64,000 nucleotides of DNA from Treponema sp. (GTDB lineage: Bacteria; Spirochaetota; Spirochaetia; Treponematales; Treponemataceae): NCBI GenBank assembly GCA_017645785.1, contig JAGCNW010000010.1:124001-188000 (forward strand), in the 5' to 3' direction. Under the pieces are notes generated by a model. That model worked only from the letters and a program-made list of their open reading frames with translations, was not told where the DNA came from and did no database searches. The position numbers and the translations under genes are program-made. How positions within the stretch are numbered: the first letter of the stretch is position 1; each line of letters begins with the position of its first letter. This document shows, one piece after another, positions 25,158 to 32,907 of the stretch.

Positions 25158-26243
25158 TTAGTTGGCGGCCTGTCCCTGGTTGGACTGAGCGTTAGATCCA
25201 GATCCCTCGTTCAAGCTTGAAGAGAATTCTGTCTCTGTGGCCAACTTAGCCTTTTCGAGATAGCGGTTAACCTGCTTGTTTCCAAAGCGCTGCATCTCGG
25301 CTGTCTGGCGCTCGCTTTCTTTCTTTGTGATGATTCCCCACAAATCTTCGTCAGCGATGTCGCGGTCAGATGTGAGCAAGGCTTTGTCGTAAATTACCTT
25401 TACGTCCTTGAAGTAACCGATATAGTTTCCGCCGATGTGGGCGCTGTCGCGGCATACCTGGAAACCTGTGAACTTCACGAAGGGAAGTCCGCGAGGATAA
25501 ATCGGGTATACACGAATTTCGCGGTTGCGGATTTCCGAGATATACTGGGGGTTGTTCCAGATCAAAGTCTTCCATCCGTCAAATCCGAGGTAGCCCATAA
25601 AGTAACGGCGCTCGATGTTGTCGTTGTCCTTGAGCATTACGTACAATGAGTGAGGATAGTTCATACCCATTGTTGTGACGGCGATAGACTTGAGAGTTCC
25701 GACGTTCTTAACGACGCCGTATCCGTCTTCAAACAAAGTCTTGCCTGAAGCTTTCTGCTCGTCTGTCGGTTCCTGGCGAACGCCATTGTCGTCGGCGTCG
25801 GCCAAAGGCTCGTAAGCCGGAATGTCGAAAGCGGGAACGATCTTAGCGTTGGCGTTGTTTGCCCAGTCGGGGAAAATCACGCGTACGCCCATGACGTTTT
25901 TGCCGGCGAACGGAACGTTGGCGCTGTCCTTTACAGGAGCGGCAACAACTCTAGAATCCGCGAGACTTCCAACATTGCGGGCAGAAGAGTTCAACTGAAC
26001 TTCCCACTCAGGCAAAGCGAGAGATGTCTTCATCAACTCTTTTTGGTCGTCGGTGAATGTGGCGCCGGCGGCAACAGAAAAGTCCATTACAGTGCGTTTG
26101 TTCTGCGTGGGGTTGCCAGTCTGCTCATCATTGCAGCAGTCCGCCTGGAGCTGCGTAAAGTCGATGAGCGTCGCTTCTTCGGCGAACGCAAGCGAACCGG
26201 CGAGCAAAAGCGCTGTCGCGATCAAACAGAAAGTTCTCTTCAT
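25158..26243 (-). CDS. flaA: Flagellar filament outer-layer (sheath) protein FlaA
   Basis: 361 residues. A cleavable signal peptide (ends SLAFA near residue 21) directs export to the periplasm, where spirochaete flagella lie. The mature protein matches the FlaA family: the beta-rich core with GKNVMGVRVIFPDW, the AFDIPAYEPLAD region, and a C-terminal block with YMGYLGFDGWKTLIWNNP and NIERRYF, followed by a Gln/Asn-rich tail. FlaA coats the FlaB core and stiffens the periplasmic filament. The gene has the best sigma-70 promoter in the window plus an AAGGAG ribosome site and its own terminator, in keeping with an abundant structural protein. Several FlaA paralogues are usual in treponemes; which one this is cannot be told. 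Confidence 0.92.
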   Translation of the reverse strand: MKRTFCLIATALLLAGSLAFAEEATLIDFTQLQADCCNDEQTGNPTQNKRTVMDFSVAAGATFTDDQKELMKTSLALPEWEVQLNSSARNVGSLADSRVVAAPVKDSANVPFAGKNVMGVRVIFPDWANNANAKIVPAFDIPAYEPLADADDNGVRQEPTDEQKASGKTLFEDGYGVVKNVGTLKSIAVTTMGMNYPHSLYVMLKDNDNIERRYFMGYLGFDGWKTLIWNNPQYISEIRNREIRVYPIYPRGLPFVKFTGFQVCRDSAHIGGNYIGYFKDVKVIYDKALLTSDRDIADEDLWGIITKKESERQTAEMQRFGNKQVNRYLEKAKLATETEFSSSLNEGSGSNAQSNQGQAAN

Positions 26244-26296
26244 TTGAAAAACTCCTTATAATTATTTTATAGATGTAGCCTTGTCTATTTTCTATT

Positions 26297-26325
26297 ATTA
26301 TCTAACAAGATACGCTTTTTGTCAA
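26297..26325 (-). promoter_or_regulatory. flaA promoter
   Basis: On the minus strand a perfect TTGACA, 17 bases, GATAAT, located 54 bases before the flaA ATG. The match is to the housekeeping sigma-70 type rather than the sigma-28 type. Confidence 0.9.
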
Positions 26326-26344
26326 GGTTTTATTGAAAAAAAAA

Positions 26345-26842
26345 TCAAAATTCCTTGTAAAGCCCCTTATTATCTATATATATTTCCACCTGCTTATATT
26401 TGGGGAAAGTCCTTTTTATGTTCATTTTAAAGATTTCAAGCCCCTGCATAATGTCGCTGGCGTTGCCGCCTTTTACGAGCAAATCCGAGGTCAAATTTAC
26501 GTACAGGGTCTTGCCCCTCTCAAAGCAAAAAATAGCCTTGGTTCCGGGCGAAAAAATCGGCCTTGAACGCTCAGTTTTGGGGCCCAGCAAGAGCTCGTCG
26601 ACATAAAGAGAAACCTTTTTGGCTCCCCTTCTTGACGGCAAAAGGCGCCATTCAACATTGTTCCTGCCGGAGTCCACAGACTGAAAGCGGAATATATATC
26701 TGCTCCCGTGAGTCTTGGCTAAAAAGACGATGAGCGAAATCAAAAATATGGCGGCTATGGCGACGCAGAAAATTTCACGAGGGCCTTTGATGCGCTTTGT
26801 CAAGTCTTTGATTTGTTCAACCTTTATTTTTTCAATTTTCAT
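26345..26842 (-). CDS. GerMN-domain membrane protein
   Basis: 165 residues. A short cytoplasmic N-terminus, one transmembrane helix (about 25-45) and a periplasmic GerMN domain (about 75-160): LYVDELLLGP, FERGKTLYVNLTSDLL and a final YIDNKG follow the family pattern known from the Bacillus GerM lipoprotein and from proteins paired with peptidoglycan amidases. Its start overlaps the amidase stop by four bases, so the pair is coupled; the amidase partner supports a role in controlling peptidoglycan hydrolysis. It ends the long ilvB-to-GerMN operon. No terminator hairpin is obvious after it; the flaA promoter lies 20 bases further on. Confidence 0.75.
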   Translation of the reverse strand: MKIEKIKVEQIKDLTKRIKGPREIFCVAIAAIFLISLIVFLAKTHGSRYIFRFQSVDSGRNNVEWRLLPSRRGAKKVSLYVDELLLGPKTERSRPIFSPGTKAIFCFERGKTLYVNLTSDLLVKGGNASDIMQGLEIFKMNIKRTFPKYKQVEIYIDNKGLYKEF

Positions 26843-27891
26843 TTTGTTCCCGTAAAGCCGCGCGAACGCTCAAAGTGCGTCACAAAAGCGGTTATTCCAT
26901 TATATATTCCAAAGGCGGTCTTTTGCAAGTAGCTTTCGTCATTTAAAAGCTTGGCTTCCTCGTAGTTGGAAACAAAGCCGACTTCGACCAAGACGCTGGG
27001 CATGTTTGAGTTGCGGACAACAAACCATTCCTCGGCCTTGATTCCGCGCGGAGAGCTTAAGCTTCCGATTTGCGCGGCCAAGCCGTCCATAATGAACTTG
27101 GCTATCAAAATGCTTTCGGTGGTGTATTCCTCTTCCATCATGGAATTCAAGATCGGAAAAAGCTTGGGGTCGTCGGCCTTGCCTTTTTCCAAGACCGTTC
27201 GGCGGTAGCCTGGCGAAAGGTACCAAACCTCGTAGCCGCGCGCCTTTTTGTCAAGCGACGAGTTTACGTGGATAGATATGTAAAGAACGGCCTCATGGTC
27301 CTTGAGCTTGACAGAATTTGCGATTTCGGTTCTTTGCTGAAGGCTGATGAAAACGTCGTTGCTTCTGGTCATTATAATTTGCTTTTGAGGATACGCGGTT
27401 TTTAGGCGCGCGGCGAGCATTTTGGCCACCGAGAGGTTTATGTCCTTTTCTTTTATCGTGACGTTCTTGCCGTTGATTTTATGGGTCATCAAGGCGCCCG
27501 GATCTTTTCCGCCGTGACCAGGGTCGATCAAAATCGCTCCAACCTTGAAGTTTTCGCCCGAAGCAGATTTTAGCTCAAACCATTCCTCCGCGTCCTTGAG
27601 GAATTGCGGACTTACATAAAGCTGGCCGTCAGTGATTTGCGGAGCGTCGGTATAGGCGAACTTTTCGTTGTCCAAAAGAATCACGTTTGAGCCCGCGCGG
27701 AAAGACACTTGCTTTCCGTTTTTTTCCAAGACGCCGCTTTGGGTCAAGGTGTCCCAGTAAAGGATTTGCCCTTTTTGCGAGCTTTGCTCCAAAAGAGAAA
27801 GGCTTTGCGAGAGCGCGGGCGAACACAAAAGAAAAAGCGCGACGACAAAAGCCGCGAAGGAGCGAACGCCGCTCATTTTATTTTGAAACAT
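26839..27891 (-). CDS. N-acetylmuramoyl-L-alanine amidase (Amidase_3), secreted
   Basis: 350 residues. A signal peptide (about 1-28), a roughly 85-residue N-terminal domain resembling an AMIN/copper-amine-oxidase-like fold, and then the zinc amidase domain: IDPGHGGKDPGA (first His), IKEKDINL (Glu), SIHVNS (second His) and VLVEVGF (catalytic Glu). All ligands are present, so it should cut the bond between muramic acid and the stem peptide in peptidoglycan. Family relatives separate daughter cells. The ATG overlaps the end of the ATP-grasp gene by 14 bases; GGGGG precedes it. It is coupled to the GerMN gene downstream. Confidence 0.92.
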   Translation of the reverse strand: MFQNKMSGVRSFAAFVVALFLLCSPALSQSLSLLEQSSQKGQILYWDTLTQSGVLEKNGKQVSFRAGSNVILLDNEKFAYTDAPQITDGQLYVSPQFLKDAEEWFELKSASGENFKVGAILIDPGHGGKDPGALMTHKINGKNVTIKEKDINLSVAKMLAARLKTAYPQKQIIMTRSNDVFISLQQRTEIANSVKLKDHEAVLYISIHVNSSLDKKARGYEVWYLSPGYRRTVLEKGKADDPKLFPILNSMMEEEYTTESILIAKFIMDGLAAQIGSLSSPRGIKAEEWFVVRNSNMPSVLVEVGFVSNYEEAKLLNDESYLQKTAFGIYNGITAFVTHFERSRGFTGTK

Positions 27892-29482
27892 ACAAGGCCC
27901 CCTGGATTCCGCCGCGAATCAACGCCAGCCAGAATTTTTTATAGTTAAGCTCGCCATGATTTAAATTCATTTTGTCAAATTTTTCAATAGTTTCAAAAAG
28001 GGAAAGGTTGTTCCAATCCCTTATGTCCATGCAATTTTGAAGCGACGACGGAACGTTGTTGGAAATCAAGTCAAACTCGCCTATCTTCCGGTCCGACTCG
28101 CAGTCAAGCTCAAAATTAAAGGCGCGGTCAACTTCTTTGGGAAGCTGAAAGGCTTCGGGCGGAAAAAGGCCTTCTTCCTTGGCGCGCTTCATTCTAAGAA
28201 AATCATCGGTTTCCGGATTGCCTTTCTCAAGAACAATCGTCACGCATTTTACGGCCTCTTCGGCCGCCTTGACCGCTTCCTCGCGCGTAGCCGCGACTGA
28301 AATCACGTTGCCGCACTTTTCGACATTGTTGCGCGGAAAAACAACCCGGTCGCCAGGCTTTACGCGCGGAAAAATATCCCGCACTCCGGAAATTTTCGCG
28401 GCGTCAGCGGTATGGAGAACTTCTTTGACGCGGCCGGGAATGGAAATCCAAGCGCGCTCCGCCGACGAGCGCGAGGAGTTGTAGGCGTACATTTGGAAGG
28501 GCGCGTCTTGAATCGCCAATGGAAACCTGTATGACTCCAACGCAAAAGGCCGCCTGCCCAAAGCGATTTCTATGGCTTGCTCGGTAAGGTTTAGGTCGCT
28601 CGAATAAGGAAAGGTCCAGCCGGACATGTAACCGCCGGAAAGCCGCGCGGCGATTTCTCCGATCACAGGGCCCTTTTTTGTCCACTTGATGTCGGCCTTG
28701 GCCGCTCCCCTTGAAAGGCCCAAAGACTTGGCTCCCCGCGCGAAAGCCGTGACCAGCTCGACATACTGCTGGTATGAAATGTTAGTGGGCATCGTGTGGC
28801 CAAGCTCGACAAAGTAAGGCTCAAAATAAATGTGCCTGTCGGCAAAGCCGGTGATTGTGAAGGTTCCGTCATACATCAAGGCGTCGATGGAAAATTCCGG
28901 CCCTTCCAAATACTCTTCCAAAAGCGCCCTTCCGCTTCTGGAATATTTTAAGGCCTCGTCAACAGCGGCAAAAAGCTCATCCTTGTTTCTGACCATGCGG
29001 CATCCGCGGGCGCCCATGTTGTCGACAGGCTTGACGACGTATGGAAACTTCAAGCCGTTTACGACTTGCGCGGTCAAGGTGTTCTTGAGGTATTTTTTTT
29101 CGATCAAAATAAAATGGGGGCTTGGAACGCGCGCGTTTCTAAAGCACTGGCGCATCAAGGCCTTGTCGCTTGCGTTGACGGCGGCCGCGTAGCTGTGGCC
29201 GGGAAATCCGCATTTTTCGGCGGCGTAGGCCACGTTGGCGCTAAAGTCCGTTCCCGCCGTAAAGACAGCCTTGAGGTTCATGCAGCCGGCAAGGCTCTGG
29301 GCGTAGCTTGCGATTTCGTCCCGGTTCTTAAGGTCTATTTGCTCAAAGTGGTCCGCGTCTTGAATGCAAGCCGCCTGGGGATTTCCGTCAACGACATATA
29401 TTTCGAGGCCTAATTTTCTTGCCGCCAAGATCGCGGGCCGCTGCATGGTTCCAGCGCCTAATATTAAGATTGAATCCTTCAT
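27878..29482 (-). CDS. ATP-grasp carboxylate-amine/thiol ligase-like protein
   Basis: 534 residues. An N-terminal Rossmann-like domain (ILILGAGTMQRPAILAARKLG) is followed by an ATP-grasp domain (about 110-310): FPYVVKPVDNMGARGCRMV holds the ATP-binding lysine and glycine loop, LLEEYLEGPEF and IGEIAARLSGGYMSG the metal-binding Glu and Asn/Ser region. About 200 extra C-terminal residues follow, with no recognisable fold. This arrangement is seen in enzymes that join an amino acid or acid to an amine, including sugar-modifying ligases. It overlaps the upstream three-domain glycan enzyme by four bases, so it is likely to modify the sugar that enzyme helps to make. The substrate is unknown. Confidence 0.85.
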   Translation of the reverse strand: MKDSILILGAGTMQRPAILAARKLGLEIYVVDGNPQAACIQDADHFEQIDLKNRDEIASYAQSLAGCMNLKAVFTAGTDFSANVAYAAEKCGFPGHSYAAAVNASDKALMRQCFRNARVPSPHFILIEKKYLKNTLTAQVVNGLKFPYVVKPVDNMGARGCRMVRNKDELFAAVDEALKYSRSGRALLEEYLEGPEFSIDALMYDGTFTITGFADRHIYFEPYFVELGHTMPTNISYQQYVELVTAFARGAKSLGLSRGAAKADIKWTKKGPVIGEIAARLSGGYMSGWTFPYSSDLNLTEQAIEIALGRRPFALESYRFPLAIQDAPFQMYAYNSSRSSAERAWISIPGRVKEVLHTADAAKISGVRDIFPRVKPGDRVVFPRNNVEKCGNVISVAATREEAVKAAEEAVKCVTIVLEKGNPETDDFLRMKRAKEEGLFPPEAFQLPKEVDRAFNFELDCESDRKIGEFDLISNNVPSSLQNCMDIRDWNNLSLFETIEKFDKMNLNHGELNYKKFWLALIRGGIQGALYVSK

Positions 29483-31950
29483 CGCGCTTCCTTAATTTTT
29501 TTGCAATAAATCTCAAAGGTGTCGCCCAAGCTGAGCGCTTTACAGAATACAGCAAGAAGCCTAAAAATAAAAGACTTTTGCGAGAGATTTTTGAAAAATT
29601 TGATTCGTTCCGGGTGAATGCCCGCGGGAACGATTTTAACGGCCTTAAAGCCAAATCTTCTTAACATTGACGCGGCTCTGGAAGGCTCCCAAATTGTGTA
29701 GTGGTCGCGGGGGCTTTGGGCGAAAAAAGTTTTTTTGTTAAAGCGGCCGCTCACGCCCTGCGCGCTGGGAGTCGAAAAAGCGAAAACGCCGCCCTTGTTC
29801 AAAAGCTTGTTGACGCGAGGCAAAAGCTCCGCAAAGTCTTTGCAATGCTCGATGACATACCACATGGAGACGGCGTCAAAGCCTTCAAGTCCAAATTCTT
29901 TTTTAGGGTCAAAGTCGGCGAAGTTGGAGCGGACGGCTCTAAAGCCCAAGTCGTTTTTTACATAATCCAAGGCGCTTTGCGAAATGTCTGTTCCATAGGG
30001 CTCAAAGCCCAAGTCTTTGGCGGCCGCCAAGAAGGGACCGTAAGCGCAGCCGATGTCCAAAACGGAAGCGGGCCTTGAAGATCGGCCCAAAAGCAATGCG
30101 CGAATGATTTTTGCCCGCCTAAGGCCCTGCGCCTTGATGGAGTCAAAATCGTCCAAGTAAGCTCGGCCGTACTGGGCCTTGTATTCGCTTCCAAAATAAT
30201 CGGCTTCGTATTGAACGCGGCTGTCAGTCGAAAACGAAAGGTAAATGATTCCGCATTTTTTGCATCGGCAAAATGTATGGCTTGGAGTCCGCGCCAAGAC
30301 CTTCGCGCCGCCGCCAGCGAAAGAAGCCGACGGACCGCAAACGGGGCAAGAAAATTTTTGGCCAAAAGAAAGTCTTTGAACAAAGTTCGCAAGACCAAAA
30401 CTGGAGCCGCCCGCGACTTCCAAAGCCGCCTTGAATTTTTTGTTTTCCAAAAGCGAAGGATTTTCCAAAAGCGGCCTAAGCTTGCTTTCTGTCAAATCAT
30501 TTTTTTTCAGGCAAGCAAAGCCGTATTTTTTAGAAAGCTTTTTGTGGAGGCCGCTTGTCGCAAGCAATACGACAGCGCAGTTGGCAGCCAAGGCTTCAAA
30601 GGCTGTAAAGCCATAATGGCTAACAACCAAGTCATATTCGCAAAGACGCTCGCGCAAATTAGCCACAGGATTTTTTGACGAAACCTCTGTCGTTTTTATT
30701 CCAAGCCCTTCAAGGGCGCGGACGGCGGCGGCCGACAGCCCTTCCCTAGTCTCCCCGCTTACGCAAACAAGCGCGGACTTTATTTTGTCCGGAAAGGAAT
30801 CGCGGCGGTTTTTGGGCAAGTCTATCAAGGCGGGAGAAGAAAGGTTCGCGACAAAGCCCTCCCCCTTCTTTTTTCTTGGCATGGAAGGAATTATGTCCAA
30901 AAGATAGTCAGAGCCGCCGCAAAAGTTTCCGCCGTCGTCAATCGAGCAAAGGGGGCCCAATTTGGAAAAGCGCGCGGCTTCTTCTTTTGAGGAACGGAAC
31001 AAGTCGAGGCAAACGAGGTCCCAGCCCGCTCCCAATTTTTCAAAAGGCTCGTCGATGATTTGAAAGTCCTTAAGGCCGTCCAAAAGCGCTTCTTGGACAA
31101 GGGCGCCGGTTTCCTTTAGGCCGCTTTCTTTGGGAACGAAAACAAAGGCGCCGATTTTTTTTGCAACGGAAAGAGCCCTGCGCAAATGGCCGGTGCCCCG
31201 GCCCGCCTTTAGGCTGGGAACAAGGAGGACAGTTTTTTGCAAATAAGGATTTTTGAGCGCGTCCAAGATTTGGCGCGAAGAAAAAGGCGGGGCGGCGTTT
31301 TGGGCTTGCAAAAAATCCAAGAGCCTTTGGGCCCGCTTGTAGTCCGCGAATGTGTCTATTGTCGTTCGCAAATCCGCCGCAAAAAAATCTTTGGGCGCTT
31401 CCTTAAAGACGCAGTTAAAGGTTTTCGGATGCCTGTAAAGCGCGGGGCCAACATGCTCCTTGTCGTAAGGAGAGTCCGTCAAGCCTTGCGCCTTGACGAG
31501 CGAGGCCGCCTTGAACAGTTCCACCCCGCTTCCGTGCGGCAAGCCGGAATAAGTGAAGTAATCGGCTTCAAAATGATTTTCCTCAAAATCTTTAACGGAC
31601 GCTTGCGCGGCTTCGTAAAACAAAAAGGGATTGTCGCCTGTGGCGCGGACAATCAAGTCGCATTCAGGAAATTCTTTTTTAATCAAAGAGCAAAAGCGGT
31701 CAAGGACATTGTCGCGGTCGCCGGCAAAAATTTCCCAGCCGGATTTTTTTGCCAGAGGCTCCAAAGCGCTTTTAGAATCGTAGTCGCAGGCGACGAAATG
31801 CCGCTCGGCCTTGACCTTTTTCATCGCGTCCAAAGTCCAGCAAAAACATTCTTTTTGTCCCAAAAGCTTCAGCGCCTTTTGCGGAAGCCTGGTCGAGGAA
31901 AGCCTGCACTGAACGATCACCGCTATGCGGTTGAATTTTCCCGCGGCCAT
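29479..31950 (-). CDS. Three-domain fusion: SpsF-like cytidylyltransferase, PseG/SpsG-like, SAM methyltransferase
   Basis: 823 residues with three enzymes in one chain. (1) Residues 1-230: sugar nucleotidyltransferase of the SpsF/NeuA type (VIVQCRLSSTRLPQKALKLL, RATGDNPF). (2) About 235-515: GT-B-fold domain like PseG/SpsG, the UDP-sugar hydrolase of pseudaminic acid synthesis (SLKAGRGTGHLRRAL, then DLVVSHYGFTAFEALA). (3) About 530-780: a zinc ribbon (CPVCG...CKKCG) and a class I methyltransferase (VLDIGCAYGPFLAAAKDLG). In known pathways the first two activities are separate proteins; here one polypeptide could hydrolyse a UDP-sugar, activate the acid with CTP and methylate a product. It lies between a GT2 gene and the ATP-grasp gene in the ilvB operon. 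Confidence 0.87.
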   Translation of the reverse strand: MAAGKFNRIAVIVQCRLSSTRLPQKALKLLGQKECFCWTLDAMKKVKAERHFVACDYDSKSALEPLAKKSGWEIFAGDRDNVLDRFCSLIKKEFPECDLIVRATGDNPFLFYEAAQASVKDFEENHFEADYFTYSGLPHGSGVELFKAASLVKAQGLTDSPYDKEHVGPALYRHPKTFNCVFKEAPKDFFAADLRTTIDTFADYKRAQRLLDFLQAQNAAPPFSSRQILDALKNPYLQKTVLLVPSLKAGRGTGHLRRALSVAKKIGAFVFVPKESGLKETGALVQEALLDGLKDFQIIDEPFEKLGAGWDLVCLDLFRSSKEEAARFSKLGPLCSIDDGGNFCGGSDYLLDIIPSMPRKKKGEGFVANLSSPALIDLPKNRRDSFPDKIKSALVCVSGETREGLSAAAVRALEGLGIKTTEVSSKNPVANLRERLCEYDLVVSHYGFTAFEALAANCAVVLLATSGLHKKLSKKYGFACLKKNDLTESKLRPLLENPSLLENKKFKAALEVAGGSSFGLANFVQRLSFGQKFSCPVCGPSASFAGGGAKVLARTPSHTFCRCKKCGIIYLSFSTDSRVQYEADYFGSEYKAQYGRAYLDDFDSIKAQGLRRAKIIRALLLGRSSRPASVLDIGCAYGPFLAAAKDLGFEPYGTDISQSALDYVKNDLGFRAVRSNFADFDPKKEFGLEGFDAVSMWYVIEHCKDFAELLPRVNKLLNKGGVFAFSTPSAQGVSGRFNKKTFFAQSPRDHYTIWEPSRAASMLRRFGFKAVKIVPAGIHPERIKFFKNLSQKSFIFRLLAVFCKALSLGDTFEIYCKKIKEAR

Positions 31951-32907
31951 CTACTCGCGGCCCCATTCAGAAATCAATTTAAATGCGTCCATCTTGTAGC
32001 GGCAGCGGTTCTTTCTAACCCAAGCGCGGGCCGAAGCGAATTGCCTAAAGGACTCAAACAGACCGCACGAAGACCGCCAATTGTAGCCCCAAAATTTGTT
32101 AAAGGGAATTTCCGCCCGTTCGTTCTTATAAACGGGAGCCATGTTCTTTAAGAAAAAGCGCAGTTGGGACAAATCAGGCGTTGAGTCCAGAGCGGAGATC
32201 TCGTCCGAAAAAGTCATCGTCAGCGCGGTGGAAAGCTGGACCCGCTCCCCCCAAAGCCAAGCCCTAAAAGACAAGTCAAGGTTTTGCCAATAAGGATTTA
32301 TTATTTGGCCGTCAAAGCCGCCCAGCTCCTTGAATTTCTTTGTGTCATAAAGGCCAAACAAATTAAAGGGATAAAGGGTCGCCCTGCCGTCCATCGCCTG
32401 AGCGGACGAGTCAACCTTAAGCACAGCTTTTTTTGCGCTTGGAGAAAAAACGACGGGAATCGCCTGGCCAGTCCTTGAAAAAAGCCTTGGAACCACGCAA
32501 AAAACTCCAAGGCCCGAAAGCTTTTCCGAAAGCGAAGGCGTCAAAAGCGACGGCGTTACGTTCAGCGTGTCCCTCAAAACCAAAAAATGCGACGACTCCA
32601 CTTCCGAAACGGCAAGGTTCACAAGGTCTCCGTCATTGGCCTTGTCCAAGGAAATTATAAATTTTACGTGGGGAAACCTTTGCGAAAGGTCTTCGATGTT
32701 GTAATTCTTAGAATCGTTTTCTATCGAGATTATTTTTTCAAAACCGCACGCGGTCAAGTTTTGCAAGTTTTGCGACCTCATGTGAGAGTTTCCGCTGTTG
32801 AGCAAAATGGCGCAAACTTTTAAAAGAGGCTCTTGGTCGGGGTGGCGGCCGCCCAATATCACGCAATTGAGCTGCTTTTCGTTAAAAATTGAAGGTGTAC
32901 CATTCAT
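31951..32907 (-). CDS. GT2-like glycosyltransferase
   Basis: 318 residues. The pattern of a GT-A fold is recognisable: a strand with CGFEKIISIENDS, then KFIISLDKANDGDLVNLAV, a central SHFLVLRDTL, and near 205-230 the GGFDGQIINPYWQNLDLSFRAW segment that resembles the acceptor and catalytic (ED/D-L-S-x-R-x-x) region of GT2 enzymes. The usual DxD is not clear. Such enzymes usually transfer one sugar from a nucleotide donor. The gene overlaps the end of the spiro-SPASM gene by 26 bases and is followed directly by the fusion gene. Function inferred from context: assembly of a surface or flagellar glycan. Confidence 0.7.
   Translation of the reverse strand: MNGTPSIFNEKQLNCVILGGRHPDQEPLLKVCAILLNSGNSHMRSQNLQNLTACGFEKIISIENDSKNYNIEDLSQRFPHVKFIISLDKANDGDLVNLAVSEVESSHFLVLRDTLNVTPSLLTPSLSEKLSGLGVFCVVPRLFSRTGQAIPVVFSPSAKKAVLKVDSSAQAMDGRATLYPFNLFGLYDTKKFKELGGFDGQIINPYWQNLDLSFRAWLWGERVQLSTALTMTFSDEISALDSTPDLSQLRFFLKNMAPVYKNERAEIPFNKFWGYNWRSSCGLFESFRQFASARAWVRKNRCRYKMDAFKLISEWGRE

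Noticed and set aside
31237..32151. 304-residue plus-strand ORF opposite the three-domain fusion
   Set aside because: Arg/Phe-rich antisense product without motifs; the minus-strand frame has clear enzyme domains.
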